Below, in pieces: positions 9,752 to 17,349 of a stretch of 64,000 nucleotides of DNA. Origin of the DNA: CAVUFH01 sp963740835 (lineage in GTDB: Bacteria; Actinomycetota; Acidimicrobiia; IMCC26256; PALSA-610); contig CAVUFH010000002.1 in assembly GCA_963740835.1 (NCBI GenBank), positions 496,001 to 560,000 on the forward strand. The letters are read 5' to 3'. The notes beneath the pieces are model-generated. The model did no database searches. It was given only the letters and a program-made list of their open reading frames with translations, and was not told the DNA's origin. The translations under genes were made by a program, and so were the position numbers. Numbering within the stretch: the stretch's first letter is position 1; each line of letters opens with the position of its first letter.

Positions 9752-10654
9752 CTACTGCGCGCCGTAGACGGGTGCCGGGGGCGGCGCCTTGGCGATCAAC
9801 TCGCGTACCGCGGCGCCGATGTCGGCCGGATCCCAGCGCGCGCCCTTGTCGACCATCGGGCCGTGCTGCCAGCCGTCGGCGACGGAGATCATGCCGCCCT
9901 CGATCTCGAAGATGCGCCCGGTCACGTCGCGTGACTCCGCGCTACCGAGCCACACCACGAGCGGCGACACGTTGCCGGGGTGGTTCGGGTCGAAGCCTCC
10001 ATCGGGAGCGGCCATCCGATCCGCGAAGACCTCCTCGGTCATGCGCGTACGCGCCGCCGGCGCGATGGCGTTTGCGGTGACGCCGTAGCGCGCCATCTCC
10101 GCCGCTTCCACCAGCGTGAGCGCCGCGATACCGGCTTTGGCCGCGCTGTAGGTGCCCTGCCCGACGCTGCCCATCAACCCCGCGGCGGAGGACGTGTTGA
10201 TGATCCGCGCGTCGACGGGCTCGCCCGCCTTGCTGCGTCGGCGCCAGTACTCGGCCGCGTGCCGGGTCACCGCGAAGTGGCCTTTGAGGTGGACGCGGAT
10301 GACGGCATCCCACTCGTCCTCGCTCGTGGTGAAGAGCATCCGATCGCGCAGGAAACCGGCGTTGTTGACGAGCGTGTGGAGCGTGCCGAACGTGTCGATC
10401 GCGTCCTGGATCAACCGCTGCGCGCCGTGCCAGTCGGCGATGTCGCCGGTGTTCGCGATGGCCTCACCGCCCGCGGCCCGGATCTCGTCGACGACCTGTT
10501 GCGCGGGGCCGACGTCGGTACCGCTGCCGTCGCGGGCGACGCCGAGGTCATTGACCACGAGCTTCGCCCCTTCACGCGCGAACGCGAGCGCGTGCTCGCG
10601 ACCGATCCCACGACCCGCTCCGGTGATGGCGACCACGCGCCCTCGGCACAACAC
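9752..10654 (-). CDS. short-chain dehydrogenase/reductase (MFE-2/Rv3548c-like)
   Basis: A 300-residue SDR with ITGAGRGIGREH near residue 10, the VVNDLGVARDGSG segment characteristic of MFE-2-type dehydrogenases, NNAG near 95, and YSAAKAG near 165. It is a paralogue of the SDR at 2796-3734, with the same NHPGN and GARWDPADIG C-terminal segments. GTG at 10654 is chosen over TTG at 10651 because it lies seven bases after a TAGGGT -10 element, giving a leaderless start. It is divergent from an F420-type oxidoreductase whose start codon is only 18 bases away. It likely acts on a 3-hydroxyacyl-CoA made downstream of the neighbouring acyl-CoA synthetase. Confidence 0.87.
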   Translation of the reverse strand: MLCRGRVVAITGAGRGIGREHALAFAREGAKLVVNDLGVARDGSGTDVGPAQQVVDEIRAAGGEAIANTGDIADWHGAQRLIQDAIDTFGTLHTLVNNAGFLRDRMLFTTSEDEWDAVIRVHLKGHFAVTRHAAEYWRRRSKAGEPVDARIINTSSAAGLMGSVGQGTYSAAKAGIAALTLVEAAEMARYGVTANAIAPAARTRMTEEVFADRMAAPDGGFDPNHPGNVSPLVVWLGSAESRDVTGRIFEIEGGMISVADGWQHGPMVDKGARWDPADIGAAVRELIAKAPPPAPVYGAQ

Positions 10655-10657
10655 GGT

Positions 10658-10667
10658 GGGTACCCTA
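10658..10667. promoter_or_regulatory. overlapping divergent -10 elements
   Basis: The GGGTACCC palindrome at 10658-10665, extended by TA, contains TACCCT on the plus strand (10661-10666) and TAGGGT on the minus strand (10667-10662). These end 6 and 7 bases before the divergent GTG starts at 10673 and 10654. Both transcripts would be leaderless and share the same melted DNA. Confidence 0.5.
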
Positions 10668-10672
10668 CCGGC

Positions 10673-11512
10673 GTGCAGTTCGGCGTCACGATGTTCGCGA
10701 CCGACGAGACCATCGGCATGGTCGAGTTCGCGCGCGCAGTCGAGGATCGCGGTCTTTCGTCGCTGTACCTCCCCGAGCACACACACATCCCGGCGAGTCG
10801 CCGCACGCCCCCGCCGACCGGCGACGACGAGCTCGCCGAGGAGTACAAGCGCACCCTGGATCCGTTCGTCGCGCTCGGGATGGCCGCCGCGGTCACGGAG
10901 CGTCTTGTCGTCGGCACAGGCATCTGCCTCGTCGCGCAGCGCGACCCGATCGTGACCGCCAAGGCGGTTGCCACGCTCGATGCGCAGTCGGGCGGGCGAT
11001 TCGTGTTCGGCATCGGCTTCGGCTGGAACGAGGACGAAGCCGCGGCGCACGGCGTCGACATGCCGACCCGGCGTGATCGCGCGCGCGAGCACCTGCTCGC
11101 GATGCGCGCGCTGTGGCGCAACGACGTCGGCGAATTCCACGGCATTTACGTCGACCTCGCACCGTCGTGGTCGTGGCCGAAACCGGCGCGAGCCGATGGG
11201 CCGCCCGTACTGATCGGCGGCGCGGCCGGCCCGAAGCTGTTCGCGCACATCGCCGAATACGCCGACGGGTGGATACCGATCGGCGGCGCGGGCGTGCGGG
11301 AGGCACTGCCCGAGCTGCAGCGCGCGTGCCAGGCGCGCGATCGCGACCCGCAGACGCTGCGGATCGTGCCTTTCGGTACGGTCCCGTCGCCCGGGAAGGT
11401 CGAGTACTACGCGTCGCTCGGGATCGACGAGCTCGTGCTGCGCGTCCCGAGCGGCGACCGGGACCACGTGCTGCCCCGTCTCGACCGGTACGCCGAGCTC
11501 GTCGGGTCGTGA
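10673..11512 (+). CDS. LLM class (luciferase-like) F420-type oxidoreductase
   Basis: A 279-residue luciferase-like monooxygenase-fold protein (TIGR03619-like F420-dependent group). It opens with QFGVTMFATDE, has LYLPEHTHIPASR near residue 40 with the usual His, the GTGICLVAQRDPI segment near 85, GRFVFGIGFGWNEDE near 110, and PPVLIGGAAGPK near 180. Family members use reduced F420 or FMN to reduce or oxygenate small organics. The GTG start lies six bases after TACCCT. It is first in a three-gene operon with a VOC protein (GTGA overlap) and an LmbE deacetylase (ATGA overlap). Confidence 0.88.
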   Translation: MQFGVTMFATDETIGMVEFARAVEDRGLSSLYLPEHTHIPASRRTPPPTGDDELAEEYKRTLDPFVALGMAAAVTERLVVGTGICLVAQRDPIVTAKAVATLDAQSGGRFVFGIGFGWNEDEAAAHGVDMPTRRDRAREHLLAMRALWRNDVGEFHGIYVDLAPSWSWPKPARADGPPVLIGGAAGPKLFAHIAEYADGWIPIGGAGVREALPELQRACQARDRDPQTLRIVPFGTVPSPGKVEYYASLGIDELVLRVPSGDRDHVLPRLDRYAELVGS

Positions 11513-12171
11513 GCCCCGCGCTCGTCGGTCTCGACGCCTCGGGTTCGCCGGAAGCCTGGCGGGCGGCCGGATTCACGGTCGCGGCTGCCGAGGCCGATCA
11601 GCCGGTTGTCGCGATCGGGTCGGTCCGTATACGGATCGGCGAGCCGGCTGCCGGCATCACCGGATGGACCCTGGCCGGGATCCCGGCCGGCACGACCACG
11701 GTCGACGGGCTGCCGACGCGCGTGGGCGACCCGGTTGGCACGCGATCTGTCGTACCGCCGGTCGCGCACCCGAACCACGCGACCGCGATCGATCATGTCG
11801 TCGTGTGGTCGGTCGACGACGCCCGCACGATCGACGCGCTCGTCACGTCCGGGTTCGAGGTGCGACGAGTGCGCGAGGACGCGCGCCCCGGTATGCGGCA
11901 GACCTTTGTGCGCGCGGGCGAGATCATCATCGAGCTCGTGGCGCGCGCCGATCGCGAGCCGCCGACGGACCCGCAGCCCGCGCGGTTCTTCGGGATCGCG
12001 TGCACGGTCTCGGATCTCGACGCATGCGCGTCGCTCCTCGGTGACACCCTCGGACCGATCAACGACGCGGTGCAGCCGGGCCGCCGCATCGCCACGCTGC
12101 GGGGCAAGGCGATCGGACTCGAGGTACCGATCGCGTTCATGAGCGCGGACACGCGGCCCGCTCCGGCATGA
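11509..12171 (+). CDS. VOC/glyoxalase-superfamily protein
   Basis: A 220-residue protein with a vicinal-oxygen-chelate fold in its C-terminal two thirds: IDHVVVWSVDDARTIDAL near residue 85, RQTFVRAGEIIIELVA near 130, and FFGIACTVSDLDACASLL near 160. The two beta-alpha-beta-beta-beta modules are recognisable, but the metal ligands (H...E, H...E) are only partly evident. The first 75 residues are a less conserved extension. It overlaps the upstream oxidoreductase by four bases (GTGA) and the LmbE gene by four (ATGA), so its expression is coupled to both. Function unassigned. Confidence 0.75.
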   Translation: MSPALVGLDASGSPEAWRAAGFTVAAAEADQPVVAIGSVRIRIGEPAAGITGWTLAGIPAGTTTVDGLPTRVGDPVGTRSVVPPVAHPNHATAIDHVVVWSVDDARTIDALVTSGFEVRRVREDARPGMRQTFVRAGEIIIELVARADREPPTDPQPARFFGIACTVSDLDACASLLGDTLGPINDAVQPGRRIATLRGKAIGLEVPIAFMSADTRPAPA

Positions 12172-12863
12172 GCCTCGCGCCGCTGCCCGAGGATTGGGAC
12201 ACCGCGCTCGCCGTTGTCGCCCACCCCGACGACATGGAGTACGGCGCGGCGAGCGCGGTCGCGCGGTGGACCGGCCAGGGCAAGTCCGTCGCGTACGCGC
12301 TCGTGACGCGCGGCGAGGCCGGCATCGACACACTGCCGCCGGAGGAGTGCGCGCGCGTGCGCGAGGCCGAAGAGCGCGCCAGCGCGGCGGTCGTCGGCGT
12401 GACGAGCGTCGAGTTCCTCGGTCACGCCGACGGTGTCATCGAGTACGGGTTGCCGCTGCGGCACGACATCACCGGCGCGATCCGTCGCCACCGACCCCAA
12501 CTCGTCGTCACGCTCAACCACCGCGACTCCTGGGGCGGTCACTCGCTGAACATGGCCGACCACCGCAACACCGGCGCGGCCGTGCTCGACGCGGTGCGCG
12601 ATGCCGCGAATCGGTGGGTGTTCACCGACGCCGGCGAACCGTGGACCGGCGTGCGCTACGTGTGTCTGGCCGGTTCGCCGGAGCCGACCCATGCGGTCGA
12701 CGTGAGCGACACGCTCGATCGCGGGATCGCATCGCTGCGCGAGCACCGTGCGTACCTCGACTACGTCGGCGGCGGCACTGACTTCCTCGTCGACATGGCG
12801 GCCGCCGCGGGCGCGCTGCTCGGGACCGAGTACGCGACGACGTTCGAGGTCTACGAGTTCTGA
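12168..12863 (+). CDS. PIG-L/LmbE-family deacetylase
   Basis: A 231-residue zinc-dependent N-acetylglucosamine-type deacetylase. The signature AHPDDMEYG (residues 18-26) supplies the His, Asp and Asp ligands, and MADHRNTG near 125 supplies the distal His. The NHRDSWGGH segment is typical of actinobacterial MshB/Mca relatives, which act on mycothiol precursors or conjugates, but this protein is shorter (231 against about 290) and the exact substrate is not clear. It is the last gene of the F420-type oxidoreductase-VOC-LmbE operon. A detoxification or cofactor role is an inference. Confidence 0.85.
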   Translation: MSLAPLPEDWDTALAVVAHPDDMEYGAASAVARWTGQGKSVAYALVTRGEAGIDTLPPEECARVREAEERASAAVVGVTSVEFLGHADGVIEYGLPLRHDITGAIRRHRPQLVVTLNHRDSWGGHSLNMADHRNTGAAVLDAVRDAANRWVFTDAGEPWTGVRYVCLAGSPEPTHAVDVSDTLDRGIASLREHRAYLDYVGGGTDFLVDMAAAAGALLGTEYATTFEVYEF

Positions 12864-12900
12864 CCGCGGCGGGCCGGGCGAGTCGTCCCTCGGTACCCCG

Positions 12901-13730
12901 TCAGCGGCCGCTCGCGGAGAAGTGCTGGTAGTCCTTGAAAGTGTTGAAGTTGCCGCCCCATCCCCAGCCGATCGCACCAAACGTTTGGGTCACCACGTCG
13001 CCCGGGTGGATGAGGCCGGGATCGGTGCGGCTGCGGTCCACGTAGGGCGCGGCCGCCGGGTCGTAGACGTGGCCGTCACGATAGACGTATGGGTTCTGCA
13101 ACGGGTTGATGTCGATCGCCTTTCCGTATGCGTGCTCGGACCAAGTGCTCCCGCCGGTGACCGCGCGACAGTTGAACGCGGAGGTGTTGTTCGCGACCAC
13201 CGATGCGTCGTCACTCCCGCCGTATGCATCGACGAGCACCATCCGCTGGATCGGGTAGCGCGCGTCGTAGAGCTGCTTGAACACGCCGACCACCCGCTCC
13301 GCCACGTCGGTGTGCACGACCATCTCGCCGGTGTGGGTCGCGCCGTCGAACCCGATGTACGGAAGCGCGAGCAGCCGCAGCTGCGACGGACCGACCGGAC
13401 AGCCCGCGTGCCACGACGCGGGCAGGCGGGACGCGTCGACGGGTGCCGAGGTCCCGGCGTAGCCGGCGACCGGCGAGTAGGGGAGCGGCGGGATCGCGGG
13501 TGCGGGGGGTGCAGCCGGCGCGCGGTCTTCGCCGGCGCCGGTTGCGCGGCCGTCGCCGTCGACGGTGGTGTGGTCGGGCCCGCCGTGGTGGTCGGCGCCG
13601 CCGTGGTCGAGTTGGGCCGTGAGGAGGTGGTCGAACGCTCCGGCCGGGTCGTCGCCGATGCTTCCGGATCCGAAGCGTTGTCGCCACCCGATCCGCACGC
13701 GGTGAGCACGCACGCAACCAGCGCGGCCAC
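12901..13730 (-). CDS. M15-type D,D-carboxypeptidase-like lipoprotein, one frame break
   Basis: The N-terminus is a lipoprotein signal, VAALVACVLTAC, with the lipobox Cys near residue 12, followed by a Thr/Ser/Pro-rich linker. The catalytic domain (about 200 residues, PF13539-like) lies in another frame and has STWSEHAYGKAID with the HxxxxxxD zinc ligands, and DYQHFS near the C-terminus for the last His. One missing base around 13515-13535 joins linker and domain; this is one of only two apparent deletions in the window. It is predicted to be anchored outside the cell membrane and to trim peptidoglycan stem peptides. GTG 13730 is the best start in the signal-peptide frame. The divergent ATP-grasp gene begins 10 bases away. 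Confidence 0.78.
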
Positions 13731-13733
13731 AAT
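13728..13733 (+). promoter_or_regulatory. -10-like CACAAT before GTG 13740
   Basis: CACAAT is followed by six bases and the GTG start of the ATP-grasp gene, matching the leaderless pattern seen at 8101-8106. It overlaps the start of the divergent lipoprotein gene. Confidence 0.35.
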
Positions 13734-13739
13734 CCATCG

Positions 13740-14622
13740 GTGCCCGAGGTGCGCTTCGTGACCTGTGCGACGCTGCCCGCGCCCGATCCCGACACGCCGC
13801 GCCTGGTGGACGCGCTCCGGGCGCGCGATGTCGACGTCGCCGTCGACGATTGGCGAGACGCCGCCGTCGACTGGAGCGACGCGCCGTTCACCATGCTGCG
13901 ATCCCCTTGGGACTACGTCGACCGGCTCGACGAGTTCCTCGGCTGGGCGGAGCACGTGGCCACGGTATCGGCGCTGTGGAACCCGATCGCGCTGATCCGT
14001 TGGAACACGCACAAGGCGTACCTGCTGGAGCTCGCGGCGGCCGGCGCGCCTGTGGTCCCCACGGTCTTGCTGCTCGAAGGAAGCGCGGCCGCGCTCGACG
14101 GCATCGCCGATGCGCAAGGGTGGAACTCCGTGGTCGTCAAGCCGGCGGTTGCCGTCGGTGGTCACGGTGCGGGCCGCTTCGACGTCGCCGATCCTGCGGG
14201 CCAGCTGCACCTCGATGCGCTGTTGCCGAGGGGCGACGTCCTGGTGCAGCAATACGCGCCGGCCGTCACCGAAACCGGTGAGTACTCGGTGGTGCTGGTC
14301 GGCGGCGTCGTGACGCACGCGATTCGGAAACGGCCGAAGCCGGGCGACTTCCGCATCCACGAACGCTACGGCGGCGCGCTCGAGCCGATGACGCCGCCGG
14401 TTGCGCTCACCGAACTCGCCGAGCGCGTGGTCGGGACCCTGCCCGCACCCGCGCTGTACGCGCGCGTCGACGTCGTCGAGCTGGCCGGCCGGCTGCACGT
14501 GCTCGAGGTCGAGGTCACCGAGCCACGGCTCTACCTCGAACTCGCGCCGGCCCAGCGCGGACGCGACCGGCCGGCTCGTTACCGCGATCAGCCGGACCGC
14601 CGGCATCACCCAACCGGGCTGA
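13740..14622 (+). CDS. ATP-grasp family protein, one frame break
   Basis: About 293 residues after correction. The central ATP-grasp fold shows VVVKPAVAVGGHGAGRF near residue 125 (Lys and Gly-rich loop), VLVQQYAP near 165, GEYSVVLVGGVVTHAIRKRP near 180 and YARVDVVEL/LEVEVTEP near 240-260 for metal binding. The family makes peptide-like or amide bonds using ATP; actinobacterial members of this group are uncharacterised. Homology breaks near 14555 and resumes in the next frame as DATGRLVTAI and a stop at 14622; one inserted C explains it. The GTG start is ten bases from the divergent peptidase gene. Confidence 0.78.
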
Positions 14623-14695
14623 ACCGCCCCGTACGATGCCGTCCGCCCGACCGACCCCGGACCGACTCCGACCGCCGCCAGACCGAAGGAATCGC

Positions 14696-14914
14696 ATGCC
14701 GCTCGGCTACATCTGTGTCGACCCCGCCGACTTCCCCGAGGTCGAGACGGCTTGCCTGCGCTGCGGCCAGCCGGCCCGCCTGCGGTTCGCGGGGCCGTGC
14801 CCGGAGTGCGTCGAGGAGCTCCGGGCCGTGATGCACGGTGAAGCCCACACCGTCGACGCCGAATACGTACCGAAGATGAACGTCACGCCGAACGCCGTCG
14901 CATTGAAGGATTGA
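14696..14914 (+). CDS. small zinc-ribbon protein
   Basis: A 72-residue protein with a CxxC pair at CLRC and a second at CPEC about 13 residues later, which should bind one zinc ion. The rest is acidic with no further domain. ATG 14696 has GAAGGA about 6 bases upstream, and TACGAT (14632-14637) is a possible -10. The TGA stop begins a tandem array of 15-base units. Function unknown; single zinc ribbons of this kind often act as protein- or nucleic-acid-binding accessories. Confidence 0.65.
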   Translation: MPLGYICVDPADFPEVETACLRCGQPARLRFAGPCPECVEELRAVMHGEAHTVDAEYVPKMNVTPNAVALKD

Positions 14915-14997
14915 CGGCCCGCGCCCAACCCTGACGCGCCCGAACCCGGAAGCCCCCAACCCTGACGCCCCCAACCCTGACGCGCCCAACCCTGACG
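14912..14997. repeat. 15-bp tandem array starting at a stop codon
   Basis: The unit TGACGCGCCCAACCC occurs about five times. Clean copies of CCCAACCCTGACG start at 14924, 14955, 14970 and 14985, and a degenerate copy is near 14940. The first TGA of the series is the stop codon of the zinc-ribbon gene. The array ends 39 bases before the J-domain gene. Confidence 0.85.
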
Positions 14998-15020
14998 CGA
15001 CGGCGTGGGGGACTGCTCGG

Positions 15021-15026
15021 TATCGT
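15021..15026 (+). promoter_or_regulatory. -10-like TATCGT before ATG 15036
   Basis: TATCGT ends nine bases before the ATG of the J-domain gene, giving a leader of only two or three bases. It lies just after the 15-bp array. Confidence 0.4.
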
Positions 15027-15035
15027 TGCCGGTGC

Positions 15036-15632
15036 ATGGCCGGCACGCGCACCAAGGACTGGGCGGAGGTCGACTTCTACGCGATCCTCGGCGTGGCTCC
15101 GGAGGCGACCGAAGCGGACATCGGCCGCGCCTACCGCCTGCTCGCCAAGCAGTTGCATCCCGACGCGGGTGCGACCGGACCGCAGGCGGAACAGTTCAAG
15201 GAAGTCTCCGCCGCCTACGCGGTCCTGAAGGACGTCAAGATCCGGCGCGACTACGACCTCGTCCGCATCGACGTGCTCGAACGTAAGGCCCGCGCGACAC
15301 CGCGCCCGGCTCCGGTCGTCGCACAGACCGTGTCCCGGCCCACCGGCGCGTTCCGGGCGGCCAAGCCGTCGCGGGGCTGGACGAAGACACGCTCGTGGAT
15401 GGCAGTCATCGGCGGCGTTCTCACGACGATCCTCGGTGTGATCGTCGCGATCGTCGTCGTCGATCTCCGGATGCACAGCGGTGACCCAGGTGTGCAGCCC
15501 GACGCCGCGCGCGACATCACGCTCGCGATCGTCGCGCTGAAGCTGTTGATCGGCGGCCCGGTGTTCACCGTCATCGGTGCGCTGCACCTGCGCGGTCGCC
15601 CGCTCCCGCGCTTCGTCGTCATCGCCCGCTGA
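15036..15632 (+). CDS. J-domain protein with two membrane helices
   Basis: A 198-residue protein. Residues 13-75 form a J domain (FYAILGVAPEATEADIGRAY) with the invariant HPD in LHPDAG, so it should stimulate an Hsp70 ATPase. A basic Pro-rich linker follows, then two hydrophobic helices (AVIGGVLTTILGVIVAIVVV near 125 and LAIVALKLLIGGPVFTVIGA near 165). The architecture is a membrane-tethered DnaJ-like co-chaperone, not DnaJ itself, because the Gly/Phe and zinc regions are absent. No RBS is evident at the start, in keeping with a near-leaderless transcript. Confidence 0.85.
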   Translation: MAGTRTKDWAEVDFYAILGVAPEATEADIGRAYRLLAKQLHPDAGATGPQAEQFKEVSAAYAVLKDVKIRRDYDLVRIDVLERKARATPRPAPVVAQTVSRPTGAFRAAKPSRGWTKTRSWMAVIGGVLTTILGVIVAIVVVDLRMHSGDPGVQPDAARDITLAIVALKLLIGGPVFTVIGALHLRGRPLPRFVVIAR

Positions 15633-15639
15633 TGGGTCG

Positions 15640-16023
15640 TCAGGCCGGCGTGGGCGCGCGGCCGGCGCGGGCGCGGAGGTAGACGAACACCGCGATGCCG
15701 GCGCACAACAACGCGACGCCGACGAGCACGAACGGCCAGGGACTCCACTCCTCGGTGCAGTGCGCGCCGTTCGCCGTGCACACGTCGCCGGGTCCATCGC
15801 GGTTGAGGTACGCGACGTACAGCACGGGCAGCGCGAGCCCGGAGACCAGCCCCGGCAGACCGACAGAGGCGCGTGGCGAGCGCACGAGGAGCACCGTCAA
15901 CCCGATGGCGATCGGGAGGACGAAGATGCCGATCGTGAGCATCCCGAGCACCGCCAGCGCGTAGAGCGCGCCGGCAACGAACCAGCCGAGAAACGCCGCC
16001 CAAGCTCCCCGCGTCGCCCGCAC
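15640..16023 (-). CDS. small polytopic membrane protein
   Basis: A 127-residue protein with about four hydrophobic helices: AFLGWFVAGALYALAVLGML, IFVLPIAIGLTVLLV, LPGLVSGLALPVLYVAYL and FVLVGVALLCAGIAVFVYL. Two Cys in the loop DVCTANGAHCTEE could form a disulfide outside the membrane. It starts at GTG 16023, five bases after the stop of the fadA6 gene on the same strand, so it is probably transcribed with it. No family is recognised. Confidence 0.65.
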   Translation of the reverse strand: MRATRGAWAAFLGWFVAGALYALAVLGMLTIGIFVLPIAIGLTVLLVRSPRASVGLPGLVSGLALPVLYVAYLNRDGPGDVCTANGAHCTEEWSPWPFVLVGVALLCAGIAVFVYLRARAGRAPTPA

Positions 16024-16028
16024 GCGCG

Positions 16029-17175
16029 CTACAGCCGCTCGATGATCGTCACGTTGGCCTGGCCGCCACCTTCGCACATCGTCTGCAGTCCGTACCGGCC
16101 GCCGGTCCGCTCGAGCTCGTGCAGCAGCGTCGTCATCAGCCGGGCGCCGGTCGCGCCGAGCGGGTGTCCGAGCGCAATTGCGCCGCCGTTGACGTTCACG
16201 CGTGCGAGGTCTGCGCCCGACTCCTTCTGCCACGCGAGCACGACCGACGCGAACGCCTCGTTGATCTCGACCAGGTCGATCTCGTCGAGCCGCATGCCGG
16301 CCTTCTGCAGCGCGTACGCGGTGGCCGGGATGGGCGCGGTCAGCATCCACACCGGATCGGCTCCCCGTACCGACAGGTGGTGGATGCGCGCACGCGGCGT
16401 CAACCCGTGCGTCTCGACCGCGGCTTCGCTCGCGATCAGCAGCGCGGCCGACGCATCCGAGATCTGCGACGAGACCGCGGCGGTGAGCCGGCCGCCTTCC
16501 ACGAGCGTCGGAAGGGAGCGGATCTTGTCGAGGTTCGGCTCACGTGGTCCTTCGTCCTGGGTCACGCCCGCGAGCGGCAGGATCTCGCGGTCGAAGCGCC
16601 CCTCGGCGCGCGCTCGCAGCGCGCGCTCGTGGGACTCGACCGCGAACGCTTCCATGTCGGCGCGGGAGATGTCCCACTTCGCCGCGATCATCTCGGCGCT
16701 GCGGAACTGCGAAACCTCCTGCGTGCCGTAGCGCGCCTCCCAACCCGGCGAACCGGAGAAGGGGTTCGCGAAGCCGTACGCCTCACCGGCCAGCATCGCC
16801 GCGCTGATCGGGATGGCCGACATGTTCTGCACGCCACCGGCGACGACGAGGTCGGCGGTTCCCGACAGCACCGCCTGCGCGGCGAAGTGCACGGCCTGCT
16901 GGGACGAGCCGCACTGCCGGTCGACCGTGGTGCCGGGCACGTCGTCCGGGAGCCCCGCGACGAGCCAGCAGGTGCGGGCGATGTCACCGGCTTGCGGACC
17001 GATCGTGTCGACGCAGCCGAACACGACGTCCTCGACCGCGGCCGGATCGACGTCGACCCGGTCCATCAGGGCCCGGATCGAGTGCGCGCCGAGGTCGGCC
17101 GGGTGCATCTGCGCGAGGCCGCCGTTGCGCTTGCCCACCGGGCTGCGCACCGCGTCGATGATGAACGCTGTCCAT
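16029..17175 (-). CDS. fadA6: acetyl-CoA acetyltransferase (thiolase), FadA6-like, N-terminal frame break
   Basis: A true thiolase with the nucleophile segment VDRQCGSSQQAVHF near residue 90, NEAFASVV near 320, NGGAIALGHPLGATGAR near 340 and the C-terminal MCEGGGQANV Cys. The wording VAGGVQNMSAIPIS and the ending closely match what I recall of mycobacterial FadA6, a thiolase of steroid C/D-ring degradation. The conserved N-terminus AFIIDAVRSPVGKRNGG is read one base out of frame with ATG 17175; removing one base gives M-D-A-F-I-I-D. That ATG lies in the last copy of the 71-bp repeat, which supplies its GAGGGAG ribosome site. Without the correction the first in-frame start would be near 17150. 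Confidence 0.88.
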
Positions 17176-17192
17176 CTTTTGCTCCCTCGCTC

Positions 17193-17246
17193 TTAGCCGT
17201 TCGGCCTTCGGCTGGCGGGCTTCCGCTGCGTCCGCACATTGGCCAT
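17193..17246 (-). CDS. repeat-encoded micro-ORF, second identical copy
   Basis: Identical in sequence and ribosome-site spacing to the copy at 17264-17317, shifted by exactly 71 bases. Its TAA is followed by a third GAGGGAG that serves the fadA6 ATG, so the unit looks like a duplicated translation-initiation region. Confidence 0.3.
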   Translation of the reverse strand: MANVRTQRKPASRRPNG

Positions 17247-17263
17247 CTTTTGCTCCCTCGCTC

Positions 17264-17317
17264 TTAGCCGTTCGGCCTTCGGCTGGCGGGCTTCCGCTGC
17301 GTCCGCACATTGGCCAT
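17264..17317 (-). CDS. repeat-encoded micro-ORF, 17 codons
   Basis: ATG to TAA on the minus strand with GAGGGAG at suitable spacing upstream. The peptide is very basic (MANVRTQRKPASRRPNG). Whether it is translated is unknown. It is the upstream member of two identical tandem copies ahead of fadA6. Confidence 0.3.
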   Translation of the reverse strand: MANVRTQRKPASRRPNG

Positions 17318-17349
17318 CTTTTGCTCCCTCGCTTCTCGGCGGGCCGGGT

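Larger units (their letters stand above)
17172..17333. repeat. 71-bp tandem repeat with embedded RBS and micro-ORF (2.3 copies)
   Basis: Copies begin at 17172, 17243 and 17314 (the last partial, about 20 bases) with no visible mismatch. Read on the minus strand each unit has GCGAGGGAGCAAAAG, an ATG, a 17-codon frame starting M-A-N-V-R-T-Q-R, and TAA. The array fills the gap between an acyl-CoA dehydrogenase and fadA6. Its core GTGCGGACGCAGCG and GCGAGGGAGC blocks recur at 48295-48425. Confidence 0.92.

Noticed and set aside
12990..14609. A single large minus-strand gene joining the lipoprotein signal to upstream sequence
   Set aside because: Upstream of the lipoprotein start the frame is antisense to the ATP-grasp gene, and downstream it leaves the peptidase frame.
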